Assembly (NCBI RefSeq): GCF_017948595.1
Contig: NZ_JAGFBV010000034.1
Span: 1 to 34,651, forward strand
Source of the DNA: Flavobacterium geliluteum
GTDB taxonomy: Bacteria; Bacteroidota; Bacteroidia; Flavobacteriales; Flavobacteriaceae
Length of the DNA: 34,651 bases
Direction: 5' to 3'
Position 1 is the first letter of the stretch. Every line of letters begins with the position of its first letter. The notes beneath the pieces were generated by a model. That model was not told the origin of the DNA. It ran no database searches and saw only the letters and a list, made by a program, of their open reading frames with translations. Positions 25,113-34,124 of this stretch are shown here, in pieces. The position numbers were made by a program, and so were the translations under genes.

Positions 25113-26228
25113 ATGCAAAAACGTAATAATTATAGCGAAGTAGAAGATTTTTTGACTGATGATTCCTTTCAGTTATGGGTATTGTCTAGAATAGATGATC
25201 AAGGCTGGGAAGAATGGACAGTAGAGAATCAAAAGCGCGCTCAGTTGGTAGAAAACGCAAGACTTTTATTGTTGGCAATGAAAGTGGCAGTCTCAAATGT
25301 ACCGCAATCTGAAATACAATCTGCATTAGAAGCAACTTGGAGAAAAATTGAGGAAAAAGAAAATTTTTCTAAACAACATATCAAATCCAAAATAATGTTT
25401 TTACAAAGACACTGGCTAGCTCCTGTGGCTGCTGCATTGTTTTTTGCTTTTTTTTCGATTTGGTTTTATAGTAACAATATCGTTGCAACCCACACTGTTG
25501 TTACCTACAACGAGCTTATCGAAGGAAATAATGAAGGTTTAGTAGAGCAGACCAATAACTCAGATAAATCTCAAATTATCACTTTATCAGACGGAAGTTC
25601 TGTTTTGTTGCAACCCCATAGTAAATTAAGTTATCCTAAAATCTTTACCGGAAACGAAAGAAAAGTGTATTTATCCGGCGAAGGTTTCTTTGAAATTAGT
25701 AAAAATCCTAAAAAACCATTTTTTGTTTACGCAAACGAAATTGTAACACGAGTTGTAGGAACTAGTTTTAGAATTAAAGCGTTTCCAGATCAGCAAAATG
25801 TTGAAGTTCTTGTTCGCACCGGTAAAGTTAGGGTAAAATCGAATGAACTTATCTCGAGTTCGAGTTCAGATGAAGTTGTGTTGCTTCCTAATCAGGCACT
25901 GCGGTTCATTCGTAAAGATTTAACTTTTAATAAAATAACTAATATTACTCAAGATGAGATTTTAGTTCGCAGTGTTGGCAACATTGAGCAGCTTAGTTTT
26001 GAATTTACAGATATTCCTGTAGCACAAATATTCGAGACCATAGAGCAGGCATATTTAATTAATATTGACTACCCCAAAGACAAATTAAAAGATTGCCATT
26101 TAACCACTTCCCTGAGCGATCAGCCTCTTTCGGAAAAACTAAGAATTATTTGCAAGAGTATTGGCAATGAAACCAGTTTTGAGATGAATGGAAATCAAAT
26201 AATTATTACATCTGAAGGTTGTAATTAG
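25113..26228 (+). CDS. FecR-family transmembrane anti-sigma factor
   Basis: This 371-residue protein has a cytoplasmic N-terminal part (1-98) that should hold the sigma factor. One membrane helix follows (about 101-119, WLAPVAAALFFAFFSIWFY). A periplasmic FecR domain (about 150-255) contains ITLSDGSSVLLQPHSKLSYP, KVYLSGEGFFEI and VVGTSFRI. The C-terminal DUF4974-type domain (about 287-368) contains FTDIPVAQIFETIEQAY. It would sense the STN domain of the SusC protein encoded next and release the sigma factor. It lies 81 bp after the sigma gene and 229 bp before susC. No TAnnTTTG element was found in its leader. Confidence 0.93.
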   Translation: MQKRNNYSEVEDFLTDDSFQLWVLSRIDDQGWEEWTVENQKRAQLVENARLLLLAMKVAVSNVPQSEIQSALEATWRKIEEKENFSKQHIKSKIMFLQRHWLAPVAAALFFAFFSIWFYSNNIVATHTVVTYNELIEGNNEGLVEQTNNSDKSQIITLSDGSSVLLQPHSKLSYPKIFTGNERKVYLSGEGFFEISKNPKKPFFVYANEIVTRVVGTSFRIKAFPDQQNVEVLVRTGKVRVKSNELISSSSSDEVVLLPNQALRFIRKDLTFNKITNITQDEILVRSVGNIEQLSFEFTDIPVAQIFETIEQAYLINIDYPKDKLKDCHLTTSLSDQPLSEKLRIICKSIGNETSFEMNGNQIIITSEGCN

Positions 26229-26252
26229 TTATAAAGTAAGGAATAACAGAGG

Positions 26253-26265
26253 ATAGCCGGGCTAT
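26253..26265. other. 13-bp palindrome in the fecR-susC gap
   Basis: ATAGCC-G-GGCTAT is a perfect palindrome 24 bp after the fecR stop. It has no T tract. It could be an operator or a small hairpin, and the sequence alone does not decide. Confidence 0.4.
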
Positions 26266-26332
26266 AATCTTAAAAATAAACCAAACAGTAACCAACCAAA
26301 TATCTCAAGCCTATGTAAAGATTAAAATGCAC

Positions 26333-26369
26333 AAAAAAAGTGCCGAAATGCTGTAACATTTTCGACACT
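26333..26369 (-). terminator. Intrinsic terminator acting on the minus strand in the susC leader
   Basis: Read on the minus strand, AGTGTCGAAAATG (26369-26357) pairs with CATTTCGGCACT (26350-26339) around TTACAG, with one mismatch and one bulge. It is followed by seven T (26339-26333). On the plus strand the stem is followed by CATAC with no T run, so only minus-strand transcripts would end here. No annotated minus-strand gene reaches it, which implies an unannotated transcript. Confidence 0.65.
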
Positions 26370-26445
26370 TCATACAATTAAATCACTCTCTGTAAAGAGT
26401 GTTTATTATGTTTCTTAAAATACACTCGAACAGTATTAATCAAAA
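26333..26445 (-). ncRNA. Predicted antisense small RNA over the susC leader
   Basis: A promoter-like pair lies just to the right: TTG (26481-26479) and TAATTTTG (26458-26451) with a 20-bp gap. It predicts a start near 26445. The minus-strand terminator ends the transcript near 26333, giving about 113 nt. Within it a second hairpin forms from CACTCT (26384-26389) and AGAGTG (26396-26401). The whole RNA is antisense to the region 13-125 nt upstream of the susC start codon. Location, strand and size resemble the cis-encoded repressor RNAs of Bacteroides PULs (DonS type). No protein is encoded. It is a prediction. Confidence 0.5.
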
Positions 26446-26450
26446 CAAAC

Positions 26451-26481
26451 CAAAATTATGAAAAAACCAGTTGTTAAACAA
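26451..26481 (-). promoter_or_regulatory. Candidate minus-strand promoter overlapping the susC start
   Basis: On the minus strand TTG (26481-26479) and TAATTTTG (26458-26451) are 20 bp apart, a full match to TTG-N19-21-TAnnTTTG. The -7 element abuts the ATG of susC and the TTG lies within its first codons. Confidence 0.5.
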
Positions 26482-29400
26482 CGATTACTCCATCGAATTA
26501 TGAAAATAACACTATTTCAGTTCGCCTTAGCGCTTGTATTTTCAAGTGTTACTATGGCAAACAGTGTAAATGGGCAGAAGAAATTAGATACAAAAGTTAC
26601 AATCGCTGTTGAAAATTTATCTTTGAGTAACGCTTTGTCTAAACTTGAAAAATCTGCAAAGGTTAGATTTTCGTACAATTCCCGATTATCGCAGCTGAAT
26701 CAAAAAGTGAGTATTGAGGCTAATGATGAATCCTTGTCGAGTATTCTTATGCGTGTTTTACAGCCCTTTAATATTACTTTTTCTGAAGTAAGTAATCAAA
26801 TCGTGCTACAAAAGAATACTAAACTTGATGGTTTTACAAGTTTCGAAAACCATAACTCTTTATTTGAGACCTTAGTTGTAGGACCAATTATAAAAGGTAA
26901 AGTGACAGATGCAAGCGGAAGCCCTCTGCCAGGTGCAACAGTATTGGCAAAAGGAACAAAAATGGCTGTATTAACGGATTTTGATGGAAATTTTTCTATC
27001 GAAATGCCTGCTAACAGCGATAGATTGGTAATTTCTTATGTAGGAATGGAATCTAAAGAAATCGGTATTGGAAATACATCTCCAACTATCGTTTTAACAG
27101 AAGAAGGACAAAACTTAAAAGAAGTTGTAGTAACCACGGGTTACGAAAAAACATCAAAAAGAACATTTACAGGTGCTATCAGCAAAATTTCTGGTTCAGA
27201 ACTTAAAGTGGATGGAGTAGTAGATATTAGTAGAATGATTGAAGGAAAAGCAGCAGGGGTTACCGTTCAAAATATAACGGGAACTTTTGGAACGGCTCCA
27301 AAAATCACGGTTCGTGGATCTTCTTCTATCTTTGGAGATACAAAACCATTATGGGTTATTGATGGGGTTGTACAAGAAGATATCATCAACATTTCATTTG
27401 CTGATTTGGCTTCAGGTAACTCAGAGACTTTATTAAGTTCTTCTGTTGCTGGGTTAAATTCAAATGATATTCAAAGTATTGAAATACTAAAAGATGCTTC
27501 GGCAACTTCTATTTATGGTTCACGATCATTAAATGGTGTTGTAGTTGTAACCACCAAACAAGGCCGTAGAGATTCTCCTCTAAAAGTTACTTATAGTGTA
27601 GAAAACACAGTAAGAACAGTGCCAAGTTATACACAGTATGATATTTTAAATTCTCAAGAATCAATGAGTATTTTAAAAGAAATGGAACAAAAAGGCTTTC
27701 TTGATGTACCATCAACTCTTCAAGGACGATATGGTGGAGTTTACAACATTTTGAGTAAAGCAATCAATACTTATGTTCCAGAGACAGACAGTTATTTGGT
27801 AAATAATGATCCAGTTAGTAGAAATAACTTTTTAAGAAAGTACGAATTGGCTAATACAGATTGGTTTAAGGTTTTATTTAGACCCTCTATGACACAAAAT
27901 CATTCATTGAGTTTTTCTGGTGGTGGAAAAAATAATACTTTTTATGCCTCTTTAGGATATTATACCGATCCGGGATGGACTATTGCTGACAACGTAAAAC
28001 AATTATCATCAAACATAAAAGGAACATTTTATGTAAATGATAAATTGAATATTACTTTATCTACTTTAGCGTCTGTGAGAGATCAAGGAGCTCCTGGAAC
28101 TTACGAAAGTCAGCAAGATGTTGTATTTGGTAATGTAACCAGAGATTTTGATATTAACCCGTTCAATTACGTGTTAAGTACCAGTAGAACATTAAGACCT
28201 TATGACGAAAATGGTAATTTAGAATACTACAGAAATAACTGGGCTCCGATGAACATTATTAATGAATTACAAAATAATGTTTTAGAAATTAAAGTAAAAG
28301 ATATTCGTTTTCAAATGGATTTAGATTATAAAATCAATAAACATTTAACGTATAATCTAACGGGATCTGCGCGTTATGCTAATACTTCAAGAGAGCATAA
28401 AATTTATGAAAACTCTAATGTAGTAGGAGCTTATAAAGCAGGTACAGAATATGGTATAGAGGGAGTAAATACTACTGTTAGAAATGCTAATATCTTTTTG
28501 TACAAAGATCCTGAAGATCTAACTGCTCAGCCAATTTCAGTATTACCTAACGGAGGATTTTTAAGAAAATTTACAAACGAATTGACTTCTTATAATATTA
28601 GAAATAGTGTTAATTACAGAAACACTTTCAATGATAAACATGAGGTAGAAGGCTTCTTTGGTACAGAATTACGTTCTTTAGACAGAAATAGCGATAACTT
28701 TACTGCTACTGGAATTCAGTATGATAGAGGTCTTACAGCATTTACGGATCCTAAAATTATTGAAAAAATTATCAACGAAGGAAATTCATATTTTGCTTTT
28801 AATGCAGAAAGAGAAAGAACTGTTGGTTTCTTTGGAAAAGTAGGATATACGTATGATCGCCGTTATACAGGATCTATTACAGGTCGTTATGATGGATCAA
28901 ACAGACAAGGAAATAGTGGATCAGGCAGATGGTTGCCGACTTATACTTTTAGTGGTAAATGGAATGTTACCGAAGAGCAATTTATGAAAAATGTTGAGTC
29001 TATAAACAATTTAGCATTAAGAGGTTCTTATGGATTAACAGCTACTGCGGGACCTGCTACAAATTCATTAGCGATTTACAAAAGCTTTATTACAGATCGT
29101 TTAGGTATTTCCGACAGAGAAACAGGTATAGATATTGATCAATTGCAAAATGGTGATCTTACTTGGGAAAAGCAATTTGAAACGAATATTGGTCTGGATT
29201 TAGGGATGTTTAATAATAGAGTACAATTTACAACAGACGTTTACAGCCGTAAAGCCTTTGATTTGGTTGATTATGTAGTGACTTCTGGAATTGGAGGACA
29301 AAAAATCAAACAAGGAAATAATGCTAATATGGAGACTAAAGGTCTTGAAGTTGGTTTTACAACTCAAAACGTTGTAACAAATAACTTTAAATGGTCTAGT

Positions 29401-30186
29401 ACACTTAATTTTTCGGTTTTTAACCAAGAAATTACAAAATTAGAGAATCAGCCTTCAGCATTTGATTTGGTTGATGGTAATGGTGGAAACGCTATTGGTC
29501 ATCCTAGAAATTCAATTTATTCTTATCAGTTTACTGGTTTAAACAATCAAGGTTTACCAACTTTTATAATGCAAAATGGTGAAACAGATAATGTTACAGG
29601 AGCTAATTTTCAAGATACAGAAAAAGTTACTGATTATTTAAAATACGAAGGATCTATCGAACCAAATAAATCGATTGGTTTAGCAAATACCTTTACTTAC
29701 AAGAGCTGGTCTTTATATGTATTTGTAGTAGGATCAGGTGGAAATAAAGTGCGTTTAAATCCTGCTTACAGTAGTCAATATGATGATTTAACAGTATTTA
29801 CCAAAGATTTCACAAACCGTTGGATTAACCCGGGAGATGAAGAGTTTACTGATGTTCCTGTTATTGCTGACAAAAGATTACTAACAAATTATGGTGGTGC
29901 AAATACATTAGGACGCGCGTATAACACATACAATTTCTCAGATGTAAGAATTGCAGATGGAGATTTCGTAAGATTGAAAAATGTATCTTTAAGCTGGGAG
30001 TTTCCAAATGATTTTAAGAAAAAAATTGGGGTAAGTAACTTTACATTAAAAGGTTCTGCAGTTAATCCGTGGTTAATTTATTCTGATAAAAAACTAAACG
30101 GTCAAGATCCTGAGTTCCGTAATACGGGTGGTGTTGCTTTTCCAATTACAACACAATACAGTTTTTCTATAAATCTTTCATTCTAA
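26458..30186 (+). CDS. SusC/RagA-family TonB-dependent transporter with STN signalling domain
   Basis: This 1242-residue outer-membrane protein starts with a long basic signal peptide (about 1-38, ending near MANSVNGQ). An STN domain (about 46-115, VTIAVENLSLSNALSKLEK) passes a signal to FecR. A carboxypeptidase-D-like beta domain (about 145-220, IKGKVTDASGSPLPGATVLAKG) comes next, then a TonB plug with the SusC signature SATSIYGSRSLNGVVVVTTKQG near 360-380 (key residues S-YG, G, V-TTK-G). The beta barrel ends in YSFSINLSF with terminal Phe. It should import a substrate too large for porins, energised by TonB, with SusD as lid. The STN domain marks it as sigma/anti-sigma controlled. The substrate is unknown. 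Confidence 0.95.
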   Translation: MKKPVVKQRLLHRIMKITLFQFALALVFSSVTMANSVNGQKKLDTKVTIAVENLSLSNALSKLEKSAKVRFSYNSRLSQLNQKVSIEANDESLSSILMRVLQPFNITFSEVSNQIVLQKNTKLDGFTSFENHNSLFETLVVGPIIKGKVTDASGSPLPGATVLAKGTKMAVLTDFDGNFSIEMPANSDRLVISYVGMESKEIGIGNTSPTIVLTEEGQNLKEVVVTTGYEKTSKRTFTGAISKISGSELKVDGVVDISRMIEGKAAGVTVQNITGTFGTAPKITVRGSSSIFGDTKPLWVIDGVVQEDIINISFADLASGNSETLLSSSVAGLNSNDIQSIEILKDASATSIYGSRSLNGVVVVTTKQGRRDSPLKVTYSVENTVRTVPSYTQYDILNSQESMSILKEMEQKGFLDVPSTLQGRYGGVYNILSKAINTYVPETDSYLVNNDPVSRNNFLRKYELANTDWFKVLFRPSMTQNHSLSFSGGGKNNTFYASLGYYTDPGWTIADNVKQLSSNIKGTFYVNDKLNITLSTLASVRDQGAPGTYESQQDVVFGNVTRDFDINPFNYVLSTSRTLRPYDENGNLEYYRNNWAPMNIINELQNNVLEIKVKDIRFQMDLDYKINKHLTYNLTGSARYANTSREHKIYENSNVVGAYKAGTEYGIEGVNTTVRNANIFLYKDPEDLTAQPISVLPNGGFLRKFTNELTSYNIRNSVNYRNTFNDKHEVEGFFGTELRSLDRNSDNFTATGIQYDRGLTAFTDPKIIEKIINEGNSYFAFNAERERTVGFFGKVGYTYDRRYTGSITGRYDGSNRQGNSGSGRWLPTYTFSGKWNVTEEQFMKNVESINNLALRGSYGLTATAGPATNSLAIYKSFITDRLGISDRETGIDIDQLQNGDLTWEKQFETNIGLDLGMFNNRVQFTTDVYSRKAFDLVDYVVTSGIGGQKIKQGNNANMETKGLEVGFTTQNVVTNNFKWSSTLNFSVFNQEITKLENQPSAFDLVDGNGGNAIGHPRNSIYSYQFTGLNNQGLPTFIMQNGETDNVTGANFQDTEKVTDYLKYEGSIEPNKSIGLANTFTYKSWSLYVFVVGSGGNKVRLNPAYSSQYDDLTVFTKDFTNRWINPGDEEFTDVPVIADKRLLTNYGGANTLGRAYNTYNFSDVRIADGDFVRLKNVSLSWEFPNDFKKKIGVSNFTLKGSAVNPWLIYSDKKLNGQDPEFRNTGGVAFPITTQYSFSINLSF

Positions 30187-30198
30187 TAGTCGTTGATT

Positions 30199-31686
30199 AT
30201 GAAAAAAAATATAAAAAATATAAAAATAGCCTTTGCTTCATTACTAATTCTTAGTATTAGTAGTTGCGATGAGTTTTTGTCGGAAGTACCGGATAACAGA
30301 ACACAAATTGACACACCTGAGAAAATATCCGAACTATTGGTAAATGCATACCCACAGGCATCTTACATGGATTTTGCAGAAACGATGTCGGATAATGTAG
30401 GAGATGGTGAGCTAGGTTCTGTGAGTGTCAAAAACAGACAAAGTTATAACTGGGAGATGCATGATGAAACCAATGTTGATTCTGAAGCCAATTACTGGGA
30501 CGGTTGCTACAGAGCTATTGCTCATGCCAATCAGGCTTTAAAATCAATTGAGCAATTAGGAAATCCGGCAAACTTAAACCCTCAAAAGGGTGAGGCTTTG
30601 TTGGCAAGAGCCTATGCTCATTTTATGCTGGTTACTTTTTGGTCAAATCGTTACAATCCGGCTACTGCCGAAACGGATCTGGGAGTGCCTTATGTAACGG
30701 AACCAGAAACTCAATTATTAAAAAATTATAAGAGAAATAGCGTAAAAGAAGTTTTTGACTTTATTCAAAAAGACTTAGAAGAAGGTTTACCTTATGTAAC
30801 AAACAATTATAAAGAACCGAAATTCCACTTTAATAAAGATGCAGCAAAAGCCTTTGCCAGTCGTTTCTATTTGGTAAAAGGAGATTGGGATAAAGTGTTA
30901 GAAGTTTCAGAAGGTCTCGGTTCTAAGCCTGTTGGAAAATTAAAAGATTACCTTACTTTGTCAAGTTTAGCACCAGATATTCAATTTATCGAATATGCAA
31001 AATCGTCATACGCTGCTAACTTATTAGTTGCTTCTCCAAATACACTTATCGGAAGATCTGCAAGTGGTAGTAATTTTTATTTGTCAGATGAAAAACAAAC
31101 GGAAATTTTTAGAGTACAAACAAATCCATTCAACAAAACATGGTTATTTGATTTCTACAGTTATAATAGTAGTAGAACATTATTTACGCCAAAGTTTGAA
31201 GAATATTTTAAATACACCAATTTAACGGCAAACATCGGAATTCCATACGCTGGAGTGGTACTTTTATCTAATGATGAGTTTTATCTAAATCGCATTGAAG
31301 CACTTGTAATGAAAGGTAGAATTACAGAAGCTAATACCGAATTAGAATACTTTTTAGGAACAAGAACAACAAATTATAATGCTACGACAGATAAATTAAC
31401 TGAAGCAAGAATAACGACATTGTATCCCGTAATTGCTAATGAGTTTACACCTTACTACACTATGACACCTTTGCAGACTTCTTATGTAAAAGCTATTGCT
31501 GAAGCCAGAAGAAGAGATTTTGTTCATGAAGGATTAAGATGGTTAGATGTAAAACGTTTTAATATTGTGGTGGATCATGCAACTTTTGGTCTGCCAACAA
31601 ATACATTGGTTAAGGATGATAAGCGTAGAGCTTTGCAAGTACCTCTAAGCGCATCAAATTATGGAATAGAAAAAAATCCTAGATAA
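30199..31686 (+). CDS. SusD/RagB-family surface lipoprotein
   Basis: This protein has 495 residues from ATG 30199; a TTG two codons upstream is less likely. The lipoprotein signal ends in LSISSC with Cys23 as lipidated residue, followed by acidic residues (DEF..SE) as in surface-exported lipoproteins of this phylum. The SusD helical repeats are visible in YWDGCYRAIAHANQALKSIEQ and GEALLARAYAHFMLVTFW. Its C-terminal end includes EARRRDFVHEGLRWLDVKRF, the most conserved SusD/RagB segment. It caps the SusC transporter and binds substrate. It starts 12 bp after susC, so they are co-expressed. Confidence 0.95.
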   Translation: MKKNIKNIKIAFASLLILSISSCDEFLSEVPDNRTQIDTPEKISELLVNAYPQASYMDFAETMSDNVGDGELGSVSVKNRQSYNWEMHDETNVDSEANYWDGCYRAIAHANQALKSIEQLGNPANLNPQKGEALLARAYAHFMLVTFWSNRYNPATAETDLGVPYVTEPETQLLKNYKRNSVKEVFDFIQKDLEEGLPYVTNNYKEPKFHFNKDAAKAFASRFYLVKGDWDKVLEVSEGLGSKPVGKLKDYLTLSSLAPDIQFIEYAKSSYAANLLVASPNTLIGRSASGSNFYLSDEKQTEIFRVQTNPFNKTWLFDFYSYNSSRTLFTPKFEEYFKYTNLTANIGIPYAGVVLLSNDEFYLNRIEALVMKGRITEANTELEYFLGTRTTNYNATTDKLTEARITTLYPVIANEFTPYYTMTPLQTSYVKAIAEARRRDFVHEGLRWLDVKRFNIVVDHATFGLPTNTLVKDDKRRALQVPLSASNYGIEKNPR

Positions 31687-31709
31687 ATTTTAACTAAAAT
31701 TTTAAAAAC

Positions 31710-32570
31710 ATGAAAATATTAAAACAATATAAAGTGATATTGCTAGTTGCAGGGGTTTTAACTTTTGTAGCTTGCGCACACGAGGATCAACCTGGTGATA
31801 GCCAGCTGGATTATTCGCAACCTCAAAAAAATGCTTTAGACAATTGGATCACTACCAATTATCTTAATCCTTACAATATTAATGCACAATATAAATGGAA
31901 TCAAAATACAGTAGATAACAATAGATTTTTGTTTCCTCCAATGGTTGATAAAGTGCAACCTGCATTAGAAGTGGTAAAGCAAATATGGTTGGATAGTTAC
32001 ACGAGTGTTGGTGGTGCTGATTTTGTAAAAAAAGTAGCACCCAGAGAAATTGTTTTGGTTGGAGGAGTAAATTCCAATTCAAACGGTACTAGAACCTTAG
32101 GAATTGCAGATTCAGGACAAAGAATCACCCTTTTTGAGGTAGATTATCTGAATAAAAAAAATCGTGCCAACGTAACTGAATTTGTGCATACGATTCAACA
32201 CGAGTATGTGCACATTTTAAATCAAAACAAACCTTTTGATGAGCAGGCATGGCAAAAAATAACACCTGGAGATTATACAGGGACCTGGCATTTAGAAGTG
32301 CTTCAAACGTCTAGAAATTTAGGTTTTATAACCAATTATGCCAGAAATAATATTATTGAAGATTTTGCAGAAACTGCTTCTACAATACTAACAAGTTCAA
32401 AAGCAGAGTATGCGGCTATTCTTGCAAGTATTACCGATGCAAACGGTAGAGCCAAATTGCAGCAAAAAGAAGCTATGGTAGTACAGTATTACAAAGATGC
32501 TTTTAATATTGATTTCTATGCACTAAGAGATGCAGCAGAGAAAAACACGACCAATGTTGTTAATAATTAA
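31710..32570 (+). CDS. Zinc metallohydrolase lipoprotein associated with SusC/SusD import
   Basis: This 286-residue protein has a lipoprotein signal with Cys22 (TFVAC), followed by AHEDQPGD. The zinc motif HEYVH lies at 164-168, with a further His160 just before it. A downstream EDFAETAS (217-224) offers a glutamate third ligand, so it is of the gluzincin type. This matches the family of HExxH lipoproteins found next to SusC/SusD pairs. It probably cleaves a peptide bond or another amide in the substrate at the cell surface. Cleavage specificity is unknown. It is 23 bp after susD in the same operon. Confidence 0.88.
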   Translation: MKILKQYKVILLVAGVLTFVACAHEDQPGDSQLDYSQPQKNALDNWITTNYLNPYNINAQYKWNQNTVDNNRFLFPPMVDKVQPALEVVKQIWLDSYTSVGGADFVKKVAPREIVLVGGVNSNSNGTRTLGIADSGQRITLFEVDYLNKKNRANVTEFVHTIQHEYVHILNQNKPFDEQAWQKITPGDYTGTWHLEVLQTSRNLGFITNYARNNIIEDFAETASTILTSSKAEYAAILASITDANGRAKLQQKEAMVVQYYKDAFNIDFYALRDAAEKNTTNVVNN

Positions 32571-32600
32571 GCCGTCATTTTAATTTAAAATAATACTATT

Positions 32601-33950
32601 ATGAAACCTAAAAATATATTAAAGTACGCCATGATTGTGTTTCTGGCACTACATTTATTTAGTGCTTGTACAAGCGATACATCGGCGGAACAAAAATTTG
32701 ATAAGACACCCGCAGAACGCTTAAATGAGCAAAAAAGTGAATTAAATACTGCATTGCTATCTTCTGAGTTTGGATGGAAAGCGGTATATTTTACAGATGA
32801 TACTCAATTGGGGGGATATACACATTTGTTTAAGTTTTCTGCCAACGGAAAAGTACAAATGGCTTCTGATTTTAACAACGATACGGCAACATACGAGAGT
32901 GATTATGATGTTGTTTTAGGAAGTACGGTTAGTTTACTATTTACCACCTATAATAGAATACATCTTTTATCAGATTCTAATAGTTTTCCAACTACAGCTT
33001 TAAGAGGAAGAGGATATCTGGGTGATTTTCAGTTTTTGTATTATGGTCAAGAAAATGGAGATATCCTTTTCAAAAGCAATAGATTGGTTAAAGAAGTTCG
33101 TTTTGTAAAAGCAACTGCTCAGGATTGGGTTGATTTACCTAAAAACTTAGTGACAGAACAAAATGTAGTAGGAGCCAGTACTCGTCCGCTTTTTAGATTA
33201 TTAGAAACAAATGACGGTACAGCAGTAAAAAAATATGATTTTGCATTTTCTAGAGCAACCCGATTTGCAGTATCAAATTCTATTGCTGCAGGTTCTTCTG
33301 AAGTTTTGAGTTTTGGAGTTGGATACACGCCAACAGGTATTGTGGTGAGTCCGGCTATAGTTGTTGCAGGTCAAAAACTAACAACTTTTGTTTATAATGA
33401 TGCAGATGGAAGTCTTACTGCCACTGGAACTGGGGGAGTAAAAGCTACTATAAAATATAGTAATTCACCTCTAGTTTTAACAGATGATTATAAAACATTT
33501 TTAGATGGAAAACCACAAATGATATTGAGTTATATTGCTGCAAATCTATATACAGCACCAACAACTTCTCAATATTGTAAAAACTTGTTAGATCAGGCTA
33601 ATGCAACATTGCCAGCCAACCAAAAAATCGCTAGGGTGCAAATTTATTTCAATTCTCCATTCGGAAATTATATAGAATACCGTTTCAATGGAGGAAGACC
33701 AAGTGTTTTTCATAATTTCACTACAACAGAAGATGCAGTGAATAAAACGATTATTTTAAATCATGATTCATGGGACAATGGTGCAGCGCTTATACCTGCG
33801 CCAGCCTTCCTAAAAAATCTTGATGACGAATTTATGAATGCCTCGGGATTGTATATAAAGAAAGAAAGTTTTAAAATAACTTTTTCTAATACAATTTGGA
33901 CGATTACAAGCGCATCATCTAACTTTAGAATAACAACGTATCAATTATAA
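32601..33950 (+). CDS. DUF4302 lipoprotein
   Basis: This 449-residue protein has a lipoprotein signal with Cys23 (LFSAC). The N-terminal part has KTPAERLNEQKSELNTALLSSEFGWKAVYF, typical of DUF4302 and related SusC/SusD-associated lipoproteins (key elements: the ExL..L helix and GWK-Y). The rest is beta-rich, with no catalytic motif seen. It is likely a surface accessory protein that binds substrate for the transporter. It follows the metallohydrolase by 30 bp and is the last gene of the operon, before a strong terminator. Confidence 0.85.
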   Translation: MKPKNILKYAMIVFLALHLFSACTSDTSAEQKFDKTPAERLNEQKSELNTALLSSEFGWKAVYFTDDTQLGGYTHLFKFSANGKVQMASDFNNDTATYESDYDVVLGSTVSLLFTTYNRIHLLSDSNSFPTTALRGRGYLGDFQFLYYGQENGDILFKSNRLVKEVRFVKATAQDWVDLPKNLVTEQNVVGASTRPLFRLLETNDGTAVKKYDFAFSRATRFAVSNSIAAGSSEVLSFGVGYTPTGIVVSPAIVVAGQKLTTFVYNDADGSLTATGTGGVKATIKYSNSPLVLTDDYKTFLDGKPQMILSYIAANLYTAPTTSQYCKNLLDQANATLPANQKIARVQIYFNSPFGNYIEYRFNGGRPSVFHNFTTTEDAVNKTIILNHDSWDNGAALIPAPAFLKNLDDEFMNASGLYIKKESFKITFSNTIWTITSASSNFRITTYQL

Positions 33951-33982
33951 AGATTTTTTAGAATACGTTTTTGGAAAGAAAA

Positions 33983-34010
33983 AGCAGCTCAATTTTGAGC
34001 TGCTTTTTTT
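33983..34010 (+). terminator. Intrinsic terminator of the SusC/SusD operon
   Basis: AGCAGCTCAA (33983-33992) and TTGAGCTGCT (33995-34004) form a perfect stem with T residues to 34010. The left A run lets it act weakly on the other strand. It separates the operon from the last gene in the window. Confidence 0.92.
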
Positions 34011-34058
34011 AAAAAGAACCCTTGATTTTTTTATAATTTCTCAAAATAATTATTATTT

Positions 34059-34091
34059 TTTGTAGTACTTTATTTTAAATTATTATATTTG
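34059..34091 (+). promoter_or_regulatory. Strong Bacteroidota-type promoter before the last lipoprotein gene
   Basis: TTTG (34059-34062) is 21 bp from TATATTTG (34084-34091), a complete match to TTTG-N-TAnnTTTG with normal spacing. The transcript would start near 34097, giving a leader of about 28 nt. This is the clearest housekeeping-type promoter in the window. Confidence 0.65.
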
Positions 34092-34124
34092 TTTTTAATA
34101 TTAACAAATAAAAACTTATTAATT

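Noticed and set aside
26339..26369. Plus-strand terminator or attenuator ahead of susC
   Set aside because: On the plus strand the stem is not followed by T residues. The T run exists only on the minus strand.
34089..34124. Upstream TTG start of the last lipoprotein
   Set aside because: It overlaps the -7 promoter element and puts residues before a normal lipoprotein signal. ATG 34125 is better.
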